This document shows positions 25,804-33,806 of a stretch of 64,000 nucleotides of DNA, one piece after another. The stretch comes from CAJCIW01 sp963833965. GTDB taxonomy: Bacteria; Chlamydiota; Chlamydiia; Chlamydiales; Rhabdochlamydiaceae. The translations under genes and the position numbers were made by a program. The stretch spans positions 372,001 through 436,000 of the forward strand of contig CAWHZZ010000001.1 in NCBI GenBank assembly GCA_963833965.1. The letters are read 5' to 3'. The notes below the pieces were generated by a model. The model made no database searches, was not told where the DNA came from, and was given only the letters and a program-made list of their open reading frames with translations. Positions within the stretch are counted from its first letter, which is position 1, and every line of letters begins with the position of its first letter.

Positions 25804-26370
25804 TTATTCTCCAGCATTGGTGTCAGCGGTTTGTTTCCCCGGCAGTCCACGGCCCACTGCAAAAAAATCGGCGCCGTCTGCTGTCTGCTCCTGATCATCG
25901 TCCATCAGGGCAAACGCCTCTTCGGTCAGTTTCGTCAAATTCATTTCCGCATCTTTGCCGTTCAAAACAGCTTCTAACTGGGTCTCATAACGCTCTTTCG
26001 GCCAGATTTCGATCTTGTTCAAGACGCCGGCAATCACGATCTCTGTCTTAATTCCCGCCGCTTTTTTTAATGTTGGAGGGAGGATCACTCTACCGACCTT
26101 GTCACATGTCGTTTGATGCAACGTCGAGAAGAACAGCGTGAAAAACTTTTGGTACTTGCCGAGGTGCTGCTTGGACTGGAATTTAGCAACGATCTTTTGG
26201 ATGTCGCTTTGCCGGTAAATCGCTAGACATCCACCCAGGCCGAGGGCGAGGCTGAACTCCAATTTCCCTTCTTCGACAAGGCCAAAGCGCATCTGCTGGG
26301 GTAGGACGAACCTCCCTTTCTCATCGAGCTTTGCAGATGTGGAACCGCTGAAGAAGAACTTTCCCATCAT
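25804..26370 (-). CDS. mraZ: Transcriptional regulator MraZ
   Basis: MraZ is an AbrB-fold DNA-binding protein that represses its own division-cluster operon. Both conserved D-x-x-x-R motifs are present (LDEKGRF near residue 15 and CDKVGRVILPP near 95). The protein is 188 residues from the ATG at 26370 (or 187 from 26367), longer than the usual 145-155 because of an acidic, low-complexity tail (ALMDDDQEQTADGADFF). A GTG/ATG further upstream at 26460 would add residues unlike the family. It ends 2 bases before rsmH. Its own target repeats lie just upstream. Confidence 0.94.
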   Translation of the reverse strand: MMGKFFFSGSTSAKLDEKGRFVLPQQMRFGLVEEGKLEFSLALGLGGCLAIYRQSDIQKIVAKFQSKQHLGKYQKFFTLFFSTLHQTTCDKVGRVILPPTLKKAAGIKTEIVIAGVLNKIEIWPKERYETQLEAVLNGKDAEMNLTKLTEEAFALMDDDQEQTADGADFFAVGRGLPGKQTADTNAGE

Positions 26371-26381
26371 GATTAACGGCG

Positions 26382-26430
26382 CAACTCCCACCTTTTCCCA
26401 CAATTTAACACCAGACCCACAAATCGGCAA
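26382..26430 (-). promoter_or_regulatory. mraZ promoter with overlapping MraZ boxes
   Basis: On the minus strand GTGGGAAAAG and GTGGGAGTTG follow each other at exactly 10-base spacing (26392-26401, 26382-26391), preceded by a weaker GTGTTAAATT (26402-26411). This is the GTGGG-N5 direct-repeat pattern known for MraZ. TTGCCG (26425-26430 complement) and TAAATT (26402-26407 complement) are 17 bases apart and make a plausible promoter, so the boxes overlap the -10 region and the start of the transcript, 12-41 bases before mraZ. Confidence 0.75.
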
Positions 26431-26517
26431 TCTTTTTTGCAGTCGGCGCCCACCGGGCACCTCTCAAGTGAAACATAAGCCCTTAAAATACAGTCTAATT
26501 GCCTATGCAGAAAAAAA

Positions 26518-26567
26518 GTGGGAATGGGTGGGAATTTCTTGTTCAAATTGTTTAAAAGTGGCAAATG
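26518..26567 (+). promoter_or_regulatory. Second set of MraZ boxes facing the divergent genes
   Basis: On the plus strand GTGGGAATGG (26518-26527) and GTGGGAATTT (26528-26537) are 10 bases apart. A third GTGGC (26558) is exactly in phase at +30. They lie 22-71 bases before the start at 26589, on the opposite strand and side from the mraZ set. Confidence 0.6.
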
Positions 26568-26588
26568 GGGATTAAAAGGAGGGAATCC

Positions 26589-27107
26589 ATGCCTGAGCCA
26601 CGCACCATCGACAACCTGGGCGTCGAGGTATCGACCCGTTACGCCGAAGACAAGCGGCTCTTCGATGAGGCCTTCATTAAAGAGGCGCGCGCGATCCCCG
26701 TTCAGACAGAGATCGAGGTGACGACCCCCTTTTTCCCGAGCGAGATCGAAGCGCTCCTGCACGCCCAGCGGACACATATTCCCTGGGCATTTTTCTCGGC
26801 CCCCGCCCTTTATTTTGAGCAAAGAAAGCGGCTCTTTACCTACCAGCTCATCCCCTCGATGGGCTCCGAAGACAAAAACGAGTCGCAGGCTTTGAAAATC
26901 CTGGCCAAGCTCAAGTCGATGGCAGACGAGCGGGTCCAGAGAGATAAGGAAGGGAAGGGCAAAAGAGAGCTTTACGAAGAAGAGCGGGAAATCGAAGAGG
27001 AGGAGAGAGAAAAAAAAATTCTTACCTCCCTCCTGAATTCCATCGCCCTATTCGATAAGTTAATCATTGAAATAAACTCTCGAAGAAGCCAATATCAGAA
27101 AGGGTAA
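26589..27107 (+). CDS. Conserved chlamydial hypothetical protein (position of CT273)
   Basis: The 172-residue protein has no domain I recognise. Its N-terminal half is globular; residues about 100-140 are highly charged (KGKRELYEEEREIEEEEREKK), likely a helix or coiled coil. The ATG at 26589 is preceded by AAAGGAGGG, which fixes the start. Three bases separate it from the next gene. Its place between the rsmH cluster and the TPR gene plus dnaA2 matches CT273 of Chlamydia trachomatis, an uncharacterised protein. Control by MraZ is suggested by the boxes upstream. Confidence 0.8.
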   Translation: MPEPRTIDNLGVEVSTRYAEDKRLFDEAFIKEARAIPVQTEIEVTTPFFPSEIEALLHAQRTHIPWAFFSAPALYFEQRKRLFTYQLIPSMGSEDKNESQALKILAKLKSMADERVQRDKEGKGKRELYEEEREIEEEEREKKILTSLLNSIALFDKLIIEINSRRSQYQKG

Positions 27108-27110
27108 TAT

Positions 27111-27506
27111 ATGTCTGAAATTGATTGGCTTTCTATATTAGGTTGGAATAAGGAAGAACTCGAAGATCTGCGCTTTGTCGGCTATTCCTACATTAAACAA
27201 GGACAATACGACACGGCGATCACTTTTTTCGAGGCCCTGACCATTTTATCCCCCGAATCGGTCTACGATCTTCAGACCTTGGGCGCCCTTTATCTGCAAA
27301 AAGGGAACAATCTGATGGCGCTCAATTACATTGAGAAGGCGATCAAATTAGATCCCACTCACCTCCCCACACTTCTCAATCGCACAAAAGCGCTTTTCGC
27401 CCTCGGCTATAAGCGGCAAGGGCTGTCTCAAGCGCGCGCTTTAGAAACTTGCGCCGAAGCACAGATTGCCGGACAAGCGCAAGCCCTCATAATGGCATAC
27501 TCTTAG
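27111..27506 (+). CDS. Tetratricopeptide repeat protein (position of CT274)
   Basis: The 131-residue protein consists of TPR-like helices: GYSYIKQGQYDTAITFFEAL, TLGALYLQKGNNLMALNYIE and LLNRTKALFALGYKRQGLSQA. The build resembles SycD/LcrH-type type III chaperones, and the position before dnaA2 matches CT274 of C. trachomatis. A chaperone role is an inference from architecture. It lies 3 bases after the preceding gene, so they form an operon. Confidence 0.82.
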   Translation: MSEIDWLSILGWNKEELEDLRFVGYSYIKQGQYDTAITFFEALTILSPESVYDLQTLGALYLQKGNNLMALNYIEKAIKLDPTHLPTLLNRTKALFALGYKRQGLSQARALETCAEAQIAGQAQALIMAYS

Positions 27507-27587
27507 TGCTCTGTTACAAAAGTTTTCAGAGTAATTTCTGGCGTGAAAGCGCGGAAATCACTTTCAATAACTTTTGAGAACGCTTCC
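27507..27587. repeat. Palindromic repeat element, copy 1
   Basis: CAAAAGTTTTCAGAGTAATTTC on the left pairs with GAAATCACTTTCAATAACTTTTG on the right around TGGCGTGAAAGCGCG. The left half recurs at 44966-44998 with 31 of 33 bases identical. The ends (GTGCTC... and ...GAACGCTTCC) look like terminal inverted repeats, so this may be a small non-coding mobile element or its hairpin relic. Confidence 0.7.
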
Positions 27588-27592
27588 TAATC

Positions 27593-27764
27593 TGTCGATA
27601 ACCCTCTTTTAGAATTTTTTTCGCATCTCCCAAATTTGATGCTCAATGATTTACCGATCAACTGACCCTAGCAGAATAAAAATGAACTTGCACGCATTAA
27701 CCTGCGATGCTAACTTGACGGCGTCATAAAGCTCCCAAAAAAGTTGTGGAAAGTTTGTCGATAA
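27593..27764. promoter_or_regulatory. Candidate DnaA boxes upstream of dnaA2
   Basis: TGTCGATAA occurs at 27593-27601 and 27756-27764. Its complement TTATCGACA differs by one base from the DnaA consensus TTATCCACA. A related AGTCGAGGATAA lies at about 27857. The 374-base gap (27507-27880) holds no gene. The sites could serve autoregulation or an origin; two near-matches are weak evidence. Confidence 0.35.
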
Positions 27765-27880
27765 CTCGATTTTGCACATGTGGGTCCGAATGCCTCGAAA
27801 CATTTGCTCTCGAAGGCGCAAAATAGGCGAGGCAGTTGGACCAAAAAATGTGCAAAGTCGAGGATAACTAGAGTTTCACG

Positions 27881-29242
27881 ATGCTGACGAAAACACCTCA
27901 GGAGACCTGGTCTCAATTCTTGGAATTCATTTCGGAACGCTGCTCGGCGACGGAATTTGAAAACTGGTTTGCCCCCATCCGCGTTCTCGAGACAGTGAAT
28001 GGACAAATCCATCTCGAAGTTCCCAATATTTTTGTGCAGGAGTACCTTCTCGACAATTACAAAAAAGACCTCTGCGCTTTTTTTCCTTTAAAAGCGTCCG
28101 GCGAGCCAGGCCTCGTCTTTGTCCTTGCGGAGGTGAAAAAGAAAGTCCAGCCACTTCCCTCCACTTCCGATTCCACTCCGGAGCAGCCGCGGCCCCCAGA
28201 AACCCATTCGGCATCATCCCCTGAGATCAAGCTCAACCCCTTTTACACCTTTGCCCACTTCATCGAAGGCCCGACGAACCAATTCGTGAAGTCCGCCGCG
28301 ATGGGCGTCGCAAGCCGCCCTTGCAAGTCCTACAATCCCCTCTTTATCCACGGCGGTGTCGGTCTTGGAAAAACACATCTTCTGCATGCGATCGGACACT
28401 ATATCCGCGAGCATCACAAGAAATTGCGCATCCATTGCATTACAACGGAGGGTTTCATCAACGACCTCGTCGACAATTTACGCAATAAATCGATCGACCG
28501 GATGAAGCGATTTTACCGCACCCTCGACGTCCTACTCGTCGACGACATTCAATTTCTGCAAAACAGGCCCAACTTTGAAGAGGAATTCTGCAATACTTTT
28601 GAAAGCCTGATCAATCAGAGTAAGCAGATCGTGATCACCAGCGACAAACCCCCCGGACAGCTGAAATTGTCAGAGCGAATGATCGCGCGGATGGAATGGG
28701 GCCTCGTCGCCAATATCGGCATCCCCGACTTAGAAACGCGCGTCGCGATCCTGCAGCATAAAGCGGAGCAAAAGGGGTTCCGCCTGCCCCAAAAAGTCGC
28801 ATTCTTCATCGCCGAGCATATCTTCAATAACGTGCGCCAGTTAGAAGGAGCAATTAACCGCCTCGGCGCCTATTGCCGGCTGATGGGCCTCGATATCACG
28901 GAAGAGACCGTCGAAAAAACGCTGAGCGAGCTTTTTCAATACGCGCCGAACAAGAAAATTTCTGTCGAGAACATCCTCAAAAGTGTGGCGACAATCTTCG
29001 ATGTGCGCGTCAGTGACTTAAAAAGCGGGACGCGGACGAAAAACGTCGCCTTCCCGCGCCAAGTCGCAATGTATTTGGCCAAAGAGATGATCAACGACTC
29101 CCTCATGCGCCTTTCCTCTGCGTTTGGGGGCAAGACGCATTCTACCCTGCTTCACGCTTGGAAGAAAATTTCCGGCCAAGTGGAAAAAGACGAGACATTG
29201 CGCCGCCAGATTGAAATGGCCCGCAGGAATTTAGGGGCCTAA
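27881..29242 (+). CDS. dnaA2: Replication initiator DnaA (chlamydial DnaA2 position)
   Basis: DnaA binds origin boxes and opens the DNA. The 453 residues contain an N-terminal domain (SATEFENWFAPIRVLE), a proline-rich linker, and the AAA+ ATPase domain with Walker A GGVGLGKTHLLHAIG and Walker B LLVDDIQFLQ. Domain IV carries the box-binding helix (AFPRQVAMYLAKEM...AFGGKTHSTLLHA). Chlamydiae carry two dnaA genes; the position after the TPR gene matches dnaA2 (CT275). The second dnaA is not in the window. Its 3' end overlaps the convergent F-box gene by 12 bases. Confidence 0.95.
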   Translation: MLTKTPQETWSQFLEFISERCSATEFENWFAPIRVLETVNGQIHLEVPNIFVQEYLLDNYKKDLCAFFPLKASGEPGLVFVLAEVKKKVQPLPSTSDSTPEQPRPPETHSASSPEIKLNPFYTFAHFIEGPTNQFVKSAAMGVASRPCKSYNPLFIHGGVGLGKTHLLHAIGHYIREHHKKLRIHCITTEGFINDLVDNLRNKSIDRMKRFYRTLDVLLVDDIQFLQNRPNFEEEFCNTFESLINQSKQIVITSDKPPGQLKLSERMIARMEWGLVANIGIPDLETRVAILQHKAEQKGFRLPQKVAFFIAEHIFNNVRQLEGAINRLGAYCRLMGLDITEETVEKTLSELFQYAPNKKISVENILKSVATIFDVRVSDLKSGTRTKNVAFPRQVAMYLAKEMINDSLMRLSSAFGGKTHSTLLHAWKKISGQVEKDETLRRQIEMARRNLGA

Positions 29243-30628
29243 CAAATCAAAAACCTTCAGGGAGTGCTTAACATTGTGCATGTCTCGAAATCTCACTTCC
29301 ATCAAGGCATAGCGGCCCGCTATTTCAAAGGATAGAACGGTGTCTTTTTCCGACAAACCGAACTTTTTCGATAGGTTGGACAATTTGTTAAAATCTTTTT
29401 CAGAATGAAGACGAAGACAATTCGGCCCAATCGATGCAGATAGCACATAATGTTCGATCTTGATCATCGTGTGCACTGCAGTGTCAAACTGGCCCTTCAC
29501 TTCATTTGTTCCGTACAAATCGCTGGCTTTAGTTGAGAGATCTTTCCAGGACATGAATTGGGTGCTGGCCCCAACCATGCGGGAATCTGCGACGCCGATG
29601 ATTTGATTTAATAAGGGCTGCCCTATATCTTTGAGTTCTACCAGGTTTGTTTTGTGTTTTGTCTTTAAATCGTGAAGCGCCCCGACGGTCTTCGAGCTTC
29701 CAATTTCTTTGCATTGTCGATAAGCGATGGCGGCTTTACCGCGGAAGACTTCCACAAACTTAAAAGCAGGCTCCTGCCGAGAGGTTTCACGCTCGACTTC
29801 AAAAAAGGGATGATCGTCAATTTTTCCCACTTCGCCGAGGTGCCATATAGCGCATTTGTCCATTGAAAGGGCAACGAGCTGACCTTCTTGAATCGAGAGT
29901 TTTCTGGCCTTGGGAAATATGAGTGTTTGGACATTTTCAGGTTTGTTTCTGTTGACAATTTGAATCGAATTTTGATAGGCGATCGCAAGCAAATCCCCTT
30001 CCACACAAAACACAGGAGAAGAATCGGCCGCTGTGAGAGCATGGTCTTTTTCATCGCTATCAAAATAGATCACATTCGGGGCCAAAGCAAGCGGCTCCTG
30101 TGTGGTGGGAAGTCTCCCGAATCCGGCCAAGTCAGAAAGATGGAGTTCGCAAGAATTTTTCTCAATGAGTTCTTTGAGCGTTGCGATCTTAATACCGCTT
30201 GCTCGATTGGCGAAAATTAAGGCCGGCTCAGGCATTGCCACTGAGATGCACGCCTCAATGCGGTCGTTTAAATCAAATCGTTTGTGAAGCTGCGGGCCCG
30301 TTAAAGAAAAGAGCGACAAAACATTTTCTCCGTCTTTTGCCTTTGGAAAAGGCAATTGCACCAAATAATCACCTATCACTCTTCCAATGAACTGCGGTTC
30401 ATTATACATGCACATCGGAAAGCTTCTTTCGACAGCAAAAGCACAAGAAAACACAGGAACCGTATGGAAGCGCCTGGCCAAGCGCATGTCAGCATTTTCA
30501 GTGGCCGATTCAAGGCTTTTTTCATGGAAGAGTTTGCTCACGCGTGAGACCGCGACATGACTCTGCAAATCGAGCAAATAGAATAATTTAAGGAACACAT
30601 CGTGTGGAATGTCGGTAATCGCTGTCAT
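29231..30628 (-). CDS. F-box protein with a predicted beta-rich (propeller-like) body
   Basis: The N-terminus ITDIPHDVFLKLFYLLDL followed by SHVAVSRVSKLFHE is a good F-box, the roughly 45-residue motif that binds Skp1 in eukaryotic SCF ubiquitin ligases. The remaining 400 residues show repeated beta-strand blocks (for example LAIAYQNSIQIVNRN and QLVALSMDKCAIWHL), like a WD-type propeller, though no canonical WD repeats are seen. By analogy it would be a host-directed effector recruiting a target to ubiquitin ligase; this is inference. The Shine-Dalgarno sequence sits in a hairpin (30630-30653). It follows the LRR gene by 45 bases, likely as an operon, and both are inserted between dnaA2 and bactofilin, which are adjacent in Chlamydia. 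Confidence 0.78.
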   Translation of the reverse strand: MTAITDIPHDVFLKLFYLLDLQSHVAVSRVSKLFHEKSLESATENADMRLARRFHTVPVFSCAFAVERSFPMCMYNEPQFIGRVIGDYLVQLPFPKAKDGENVLSLFSLTGPQLHKRFDLNDRIEACISVAMPEPALIFANRASGIKIATLKELIEKNSCELHLSDLAGFGRLPTTQEPLALAPNVIYFDSDEKDHALTAADSSPVFCVEGDLLAIAYQNSIQIVNRNKPENVQTLIFPKARKLSIQEGQLVALSMDKCAIWHLGEVGKIDDHPFFEVERETSRQEPAFKFVEVFRGKAAIAYRQCKEIGSSKTVGALHDLKTKHKTNLVELKDIGQPLLNQIIGVADSRMVGASTQFMSWKDLSTKASDLYGTNEVKGQFDTAVHTMIKIEHYVLSASIGPNCLRLHSEKDFNKLSNLSKKFGLSEKDTVLSFEIAGRYALMEVRFRDMHNVKHSLKVFDLLGP

Positions 30629-30653
30629 AAATCTCCCATTTTTTTGGGAGATT
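30626..30653 (-). promoter_or_regulatory. Hairpin masking the ribosome-binding site of the F-box gene
   Basis: On the minus strand AATCTCCC and GGGAGATT form a perfect 8-bp stem around an A-rich loop, and GGGAG is the Shine-Dalgarno sequence 4 bases before the ATG (30626-30628). Folding would therefore hide the ribosome-binding site. It could instead be a weak terminator between the two genes, but no T-run follows it. Confidence 0.6.
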
Positions 30654-30673
30654 ATTTTACTACAACGGCGAGA

Positions 30674-32272
30674 TTAAACAAACCACTCAAGATGGGTCAG
30701 CGCTGCTGCAGCCGAGGGAAGATCCGTAAAATTGTTATATTTCAAATCCAAGGTTCGCAAGTTGACACAATTTCCAATCCTGGCCGACAGCTGCGATTCA
30801 AGTTTATTATCGCTGAGGTCCAAATTCACCAGGCTTGGAAGGCTTCCGACCCAGTCTGTGTTTTGGAACGCGTTCTTGCTGACGTCTAAGAGCTGTAATT
30901 GGGGAAGGGCGCCATCCTGAATGGGCATTGCACTGAGGAGGTTCGAGCTTAAATAGAGAGTTTCAAGTAATGGAAGATCGCCGATTTGAGACGGCAAATT
31001 CGAGAGCTGGTTGGACATCAAATTCAGTTCTACCAATTGGTCTAAGCCTCCAATAGTGGTAGGCAGAGTTGATAAGAAATTTTCGGAGAGGTCCAATTCG
31101 TGCAAGTTGACGAGATTTCCAATTTCATCGGGAAGGACTCTGATCAGATTGCTATCCAGTTTCAACGTGCGCAGATTGTTGGCAAGGTTCCCGATCTCTG
31201 CCGGTACAGTTTCGATCTTGTTGGCGCGGGCATTCAATGTTCGCAGTCTATTCAGGTTGCCAATCCATGCCGGCATCTCCGTTATTCTATTGGACGCGAA
31301 ACTTAACGTTCGCAGCCTTTGAAAAGTGGCGATTTCAGCAGGCAATGCTGCGAACCGATTAGCGCTGAGATTTAACTTTCTTAGGCGGTTTAAACTGACC
31401 GCTTCCTGAGGCCATGCGGACAGCTCATTCTCGCTGATATTTAAATCGACGAGCGCGCCCAGATCTTTGATAGAACTGGGAAGATGCTGGAGAAGGTTTT
31501 CGCTCACGTTCAATTTTTGCAAACGGACGAGATTGCCGACTTCATCGGGCAATGTCGTGAGATAATTATCTTCGAAATGGGCCTCTTGAAGTTGGGTCAG
31601 ATTGCCGAGCTGCGATGGCAAAGCGCGCAGGTTGTTTGCACTCAAATCCAAAATCTGGAGATTGACAAGGGCTCCTATTTCGGAAGGGATCCTTTGTAGC
31701 TCGTTGCACGCGAGGTTCAGATTGGTAAGGCCGGTCAAGAATTGAATCTCTTTTGGTAAACAGGTCAGTTCACAATTGTTGAGGTCTAGGGCTGTAATGC
31801 CTTGCAAATGCCCACCGTTTTTTGCCATCCATTCGCGAATTTTCACAGCGTCCATTCCCTCTTCAATTTGAATCGCGGGTTGAAATGTTCGAATTGCGTC
31901 GACAATATTCGGCCAAATGGCAACCAAAGCCCTATCTTCAACCAACGCAGCGATCGAAGAGATCTCCTCGCAAGTATAGACTCGGCTTTCGGCATTGACC
32001 CCTAAAGACTTCATCAGATTGGAGATTCGCATAAAAACGTTCATGCGGTGCGCATGCTCTCCCTCTTCGCCCAAAATTGGCTGGATCAACCGGCACAAAT
32101 TCGAATCGGAATTTTTGCATAGCCCAAGGAGCTTGTTCCATTGCGTAAAGACAAAGCTCTTGAAGATATTGTTCCGATGGTGATCGTAATAAAGGTTGGA
32201 ACTGCTTTGATCTCCATCCAAAAGAAAATATATATTATCCAAAATCTCATTTGGAATCGAATTAAGCGACAT
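30674..32272 (-). CDS. F-box-like leucine-rich repeat protein
   Basis: After an F-box-like start (LNSIPNEILDNIYFLLDG) and a helical region of about 130 residues, residues about 165-525 consist of some 15-16 leucine-rich repeats of 22-24 residues. Typical ones are LTNLNLACNELQRIPSEIGA, LQILDLSANNLRALPSQLGN and LRTLKLDSNLIRVLPDEIGN. This plant/animal-like LRR type is common in bacterial effectors. The start at ATG 32272 follows a short leader after a strong promoter; the TTG at 32326 would add 18 residues overlapping the -35 box. Combination of F-box and LRR suggests a substrate adaptor for host ubiquitin ligase (inference). Confidence 0.85.
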   Translation of the reverse strand: MSLNSIPNEILDNIYFLLDGDQSSSNLYYDHHRNNIFKSFVFTQWNKLLGLCKNSDSNLCRLIQPILGEEGEHAHRMNVFMRISNLMKSLGVNAESRVYTCEEISSIAALVEDRALVAIWPNIVDAIRTFQPAIQIEEGMDAVKIREWMAKNGGHLQGITALDLNNCELTCLPKEIQFLTGLTNLNLACNELQRIPSEIGALVNLQILDLSANNLRALPSQLGNLTQLQEAHFEDNYLTTLPDEVGNLVRLQKLNVSENLLQHLPSSIKDLGALVDLNISENELSAWPQEAVSLNRLRKLNLSANRFAALPAEIATFQRLRTLSFASNRITEMPAWIGNLNRLRTLNARANKIETVPAEIGNLANNLRTLKLDSNLIRVLPDEIGNLVNLHELDLSENFLSTLPTTIGGLDQLVELNLMSNQLSNLPSQIGDLPLLETLYLSSNLLSAMPIQDGALPQLQLLDVSKNAFQNTDWVGSLPSLVNLDLSDNKLESQLSARIGNCVNLRTLDLKYNNFTDLPSAAAALTHLEWFV

Positions 32273-32297
32273 AAAAACCTCATAATTAGTTACTACG

Positions 32298-32326
32298 ATT
32301 ATAATTAAAACTCTCGAATTAGTCAA
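32298..32326 (-). promoter_or_regulatory. Near-consensus promoter of the LRR gene
   Basis: On the minus strand TTGACT and TATAAT are exactly 17 bases apart; the -10 is part of the string TTTTAATTATAAT, also found before the F-box gene at 41461. The start codon lies 26 bases further. Confidence 0.8.
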
Positions 32327-32462
32327 AGAATATTATAACAATTAATATTACGTAACCCATTGAAATTGAATGATTTAACATCATTAAATAAATCAATTTA
32401 CAACAACATTATTGATTAGATTCTTAATCATTGGTATAAGAAGGATAAAAACACCGAGATCT

Positions 32463-32987
32463 ATGTTTAAGAGATTCAGCAACAAAAACTTATTCGAGAA
32501 AGAAGAAAGCTCCCTCCAGGACCTTTACGAACGACCCCATAACCCCTTCACGACCGATCTGATGAACGCCCTTGAACCGCACGCCTTTGATGTCGTGGAA
32601 GAAGACCCCCGCGAAGAAGAGCCCGAAACGGTCATCGCCGCAGGCGTTTCAATTAAGGGGACGATGTCATTTCAGAAATTGATCCGCATCGACGGCGATT
32701 TTGAAGGGGAGCTGATTTCTTCAGGCAAACTGATCATCGGCCCGACAGGCTCCGTCAAAGCCAACATCAACCTTGAAGAGGCCTTTATCTCGGGCAAACT
32801 CATTGGCGATGTCATCGTGAAAAAACGGCTCGTCCTGCGCGGCAGGGCAGAGGTGCGCGGCGACATCACCTCCCCGCTCCTTAGCGTCGATGAGGGGGTT
32901 AGCATCGTCGGCATCTTGAATGTCGTCCAAGAAGCGGTAAAGGAATCTTCCGAAGAAGAAGATCCCTATTCGCAGCCCGATAATTAA
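32463..32987 (+). CDS. bacA: Bactofilin
   Basis: Bactofilins are polymer-forming beta-helix cytoskeletal proteins involved in cell size and wall synthesis. The 174-residue protein has the domain ETVIAAGVSIKGTMSFQKLI, IDGDFEGELISSGKLIIGPT, GSVKANINLEEAFISGKLIG and REVRGDI-type strands, flanked by a charged N-terminus and an acidic tail. The start ATG at 32463 is preferred to a TTG at 32412 because it gives a typical MFKRF opening. The position downstream of dnaA2 matches CT276, the bactofilin of C. trachomatis, apart from the two inserted genes. Confidence 0.9.
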   Translation: MFKRFSNKNLFEKEESSLQDLYERPHNPFTTDLMNALEPHAFDVVEEDPREEEPETVIAAGVSIKGTMSFQKLIRIDGDFEGELISSGKLIIGPTGSVKANINLEEAFISGKLIGDVIVKKRLVLRGRAEVRGDITSPLLSVDEGVSIVGILNVVQEAVKESSEEEDPYSQPDN

Positions 32988-33041
32988 TTTTCAAAAATCA
33001 TTGGAAAATGTAGCCTTGATCTCCCCAAAACGGAGGCCGAT

Positions 33042-33806
33042 ATGCGCACACTTTACTTTTTCATTCTGACAACGATCATTGGACATCTTTATGCTGAGGA
33101 AAACTTCCTCGTCTACGATCTCAACACACAACAATGGCTATGCGAACAGGGACCCCACTGCGATCAACGCATCCCCCCAAACTCATCCTTTAAAATTCCT
33201 TTGAGCTTGATGGGGTTTGATAGCGGAATCCTCATCGATGAAACTGCCCCAGAATGGCCCTACCAGGAAGGCTACAGCGATTTTTTGCCCGTATGGAGAA
33301 TGCCGATGACACCGGGGCTTTGGATGCGCCACTCCTGCGTCTGGTTTTCCCAAGTGCTCACTTCGATGATGGGCATGCAGCAGTTTCAAGCCTATGCGGA
33401 CCTGTTCAATTACGGAAATAAGGACTTATCTGGAGGCTTAACAAATGCATGGCTGATGTCTTCTTTGAAAATCTCTCCACGCGAACAGATTTTCTTTCTC
33501 GAAAAAGTCCTCCGCGGCACGCTCCCCGTCTCAGCGCACGCGATCGCCATGACGAAAAACATCGCGTTTCTCGACGTGCTCAATGGCTGGGAGCTCCATG
33601 GAAAAACAGGATCGGGGCGCCTCATCCACCCCGATGGGACTATCGATAAAGAACTCGGCAGCGGCTGGTTCATCGGTTGGCTAGAAAAAGACGATCGGAC
33701 AATCGCTTTTGTTCTGAACCTCAGAGATGAAGTCAAAACGGAAGGCTTTGTCGGCATACGCGCCAAAGCACGAGCGCTGGAGTTGCTTAAGCCGATTACT
33801 CAATAG
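33042..33806 (+). CDS. Class D (OXA-type) beta-lactamase-like protein
   Basis: The 254-residue protein has a signal peptide (MRTLYFFILTTIIGHLYA) and all class D motifs in order. These are S-x-x-K as PNSSFKIPL with Ser48 and Lys51, S-x-V as SCVWFSQ (98-104), YGN (124-126), KTGSG (188-192) and the trailing WFIGW. By family knowledge it hydrolyses beta-lactams with a serine and a carboxylated lysine. The length and spacing are normal for OXA enzymes. The neighbours are bactofilin and a ComF gene on the other strand, overlapping by 11 bases; no mobile element is visible, so it looks resident. A role as a sensor domain is unlikely because it has no transmembrane partner. Confidence 0.88.
   Translation: MRTLYFFILTTIIGHLYAEENFLVYDLNTQQWLCEQGPHCDQRIPPNSSFKIPLSLMGFDSGILIDETAPEWPYQEGYSDFLPVWRMPMTPGLWMRHSCVWFSQVLTSMMGMQQFQAYADLFNYGNKDLSGGLTNAWLMSSLKISPREQIFFLEKVLRGTLPVSAHAIAMTKNIAFLDVLNGWELHGKTGSGRLIHPDGTIDKELGSGWFIGWLEKDDRTIAFVLNLRDEVKTEGFVGIRAKARALELLKPITQ

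Noticed and set aside
27507..27880. A replication origin next to dnaA2
   Set aside because: Only two near-consensus DnaA boxes and no clear AT-rich unwinding element or box cluster were found, so it is recorded only as candidate boxes.
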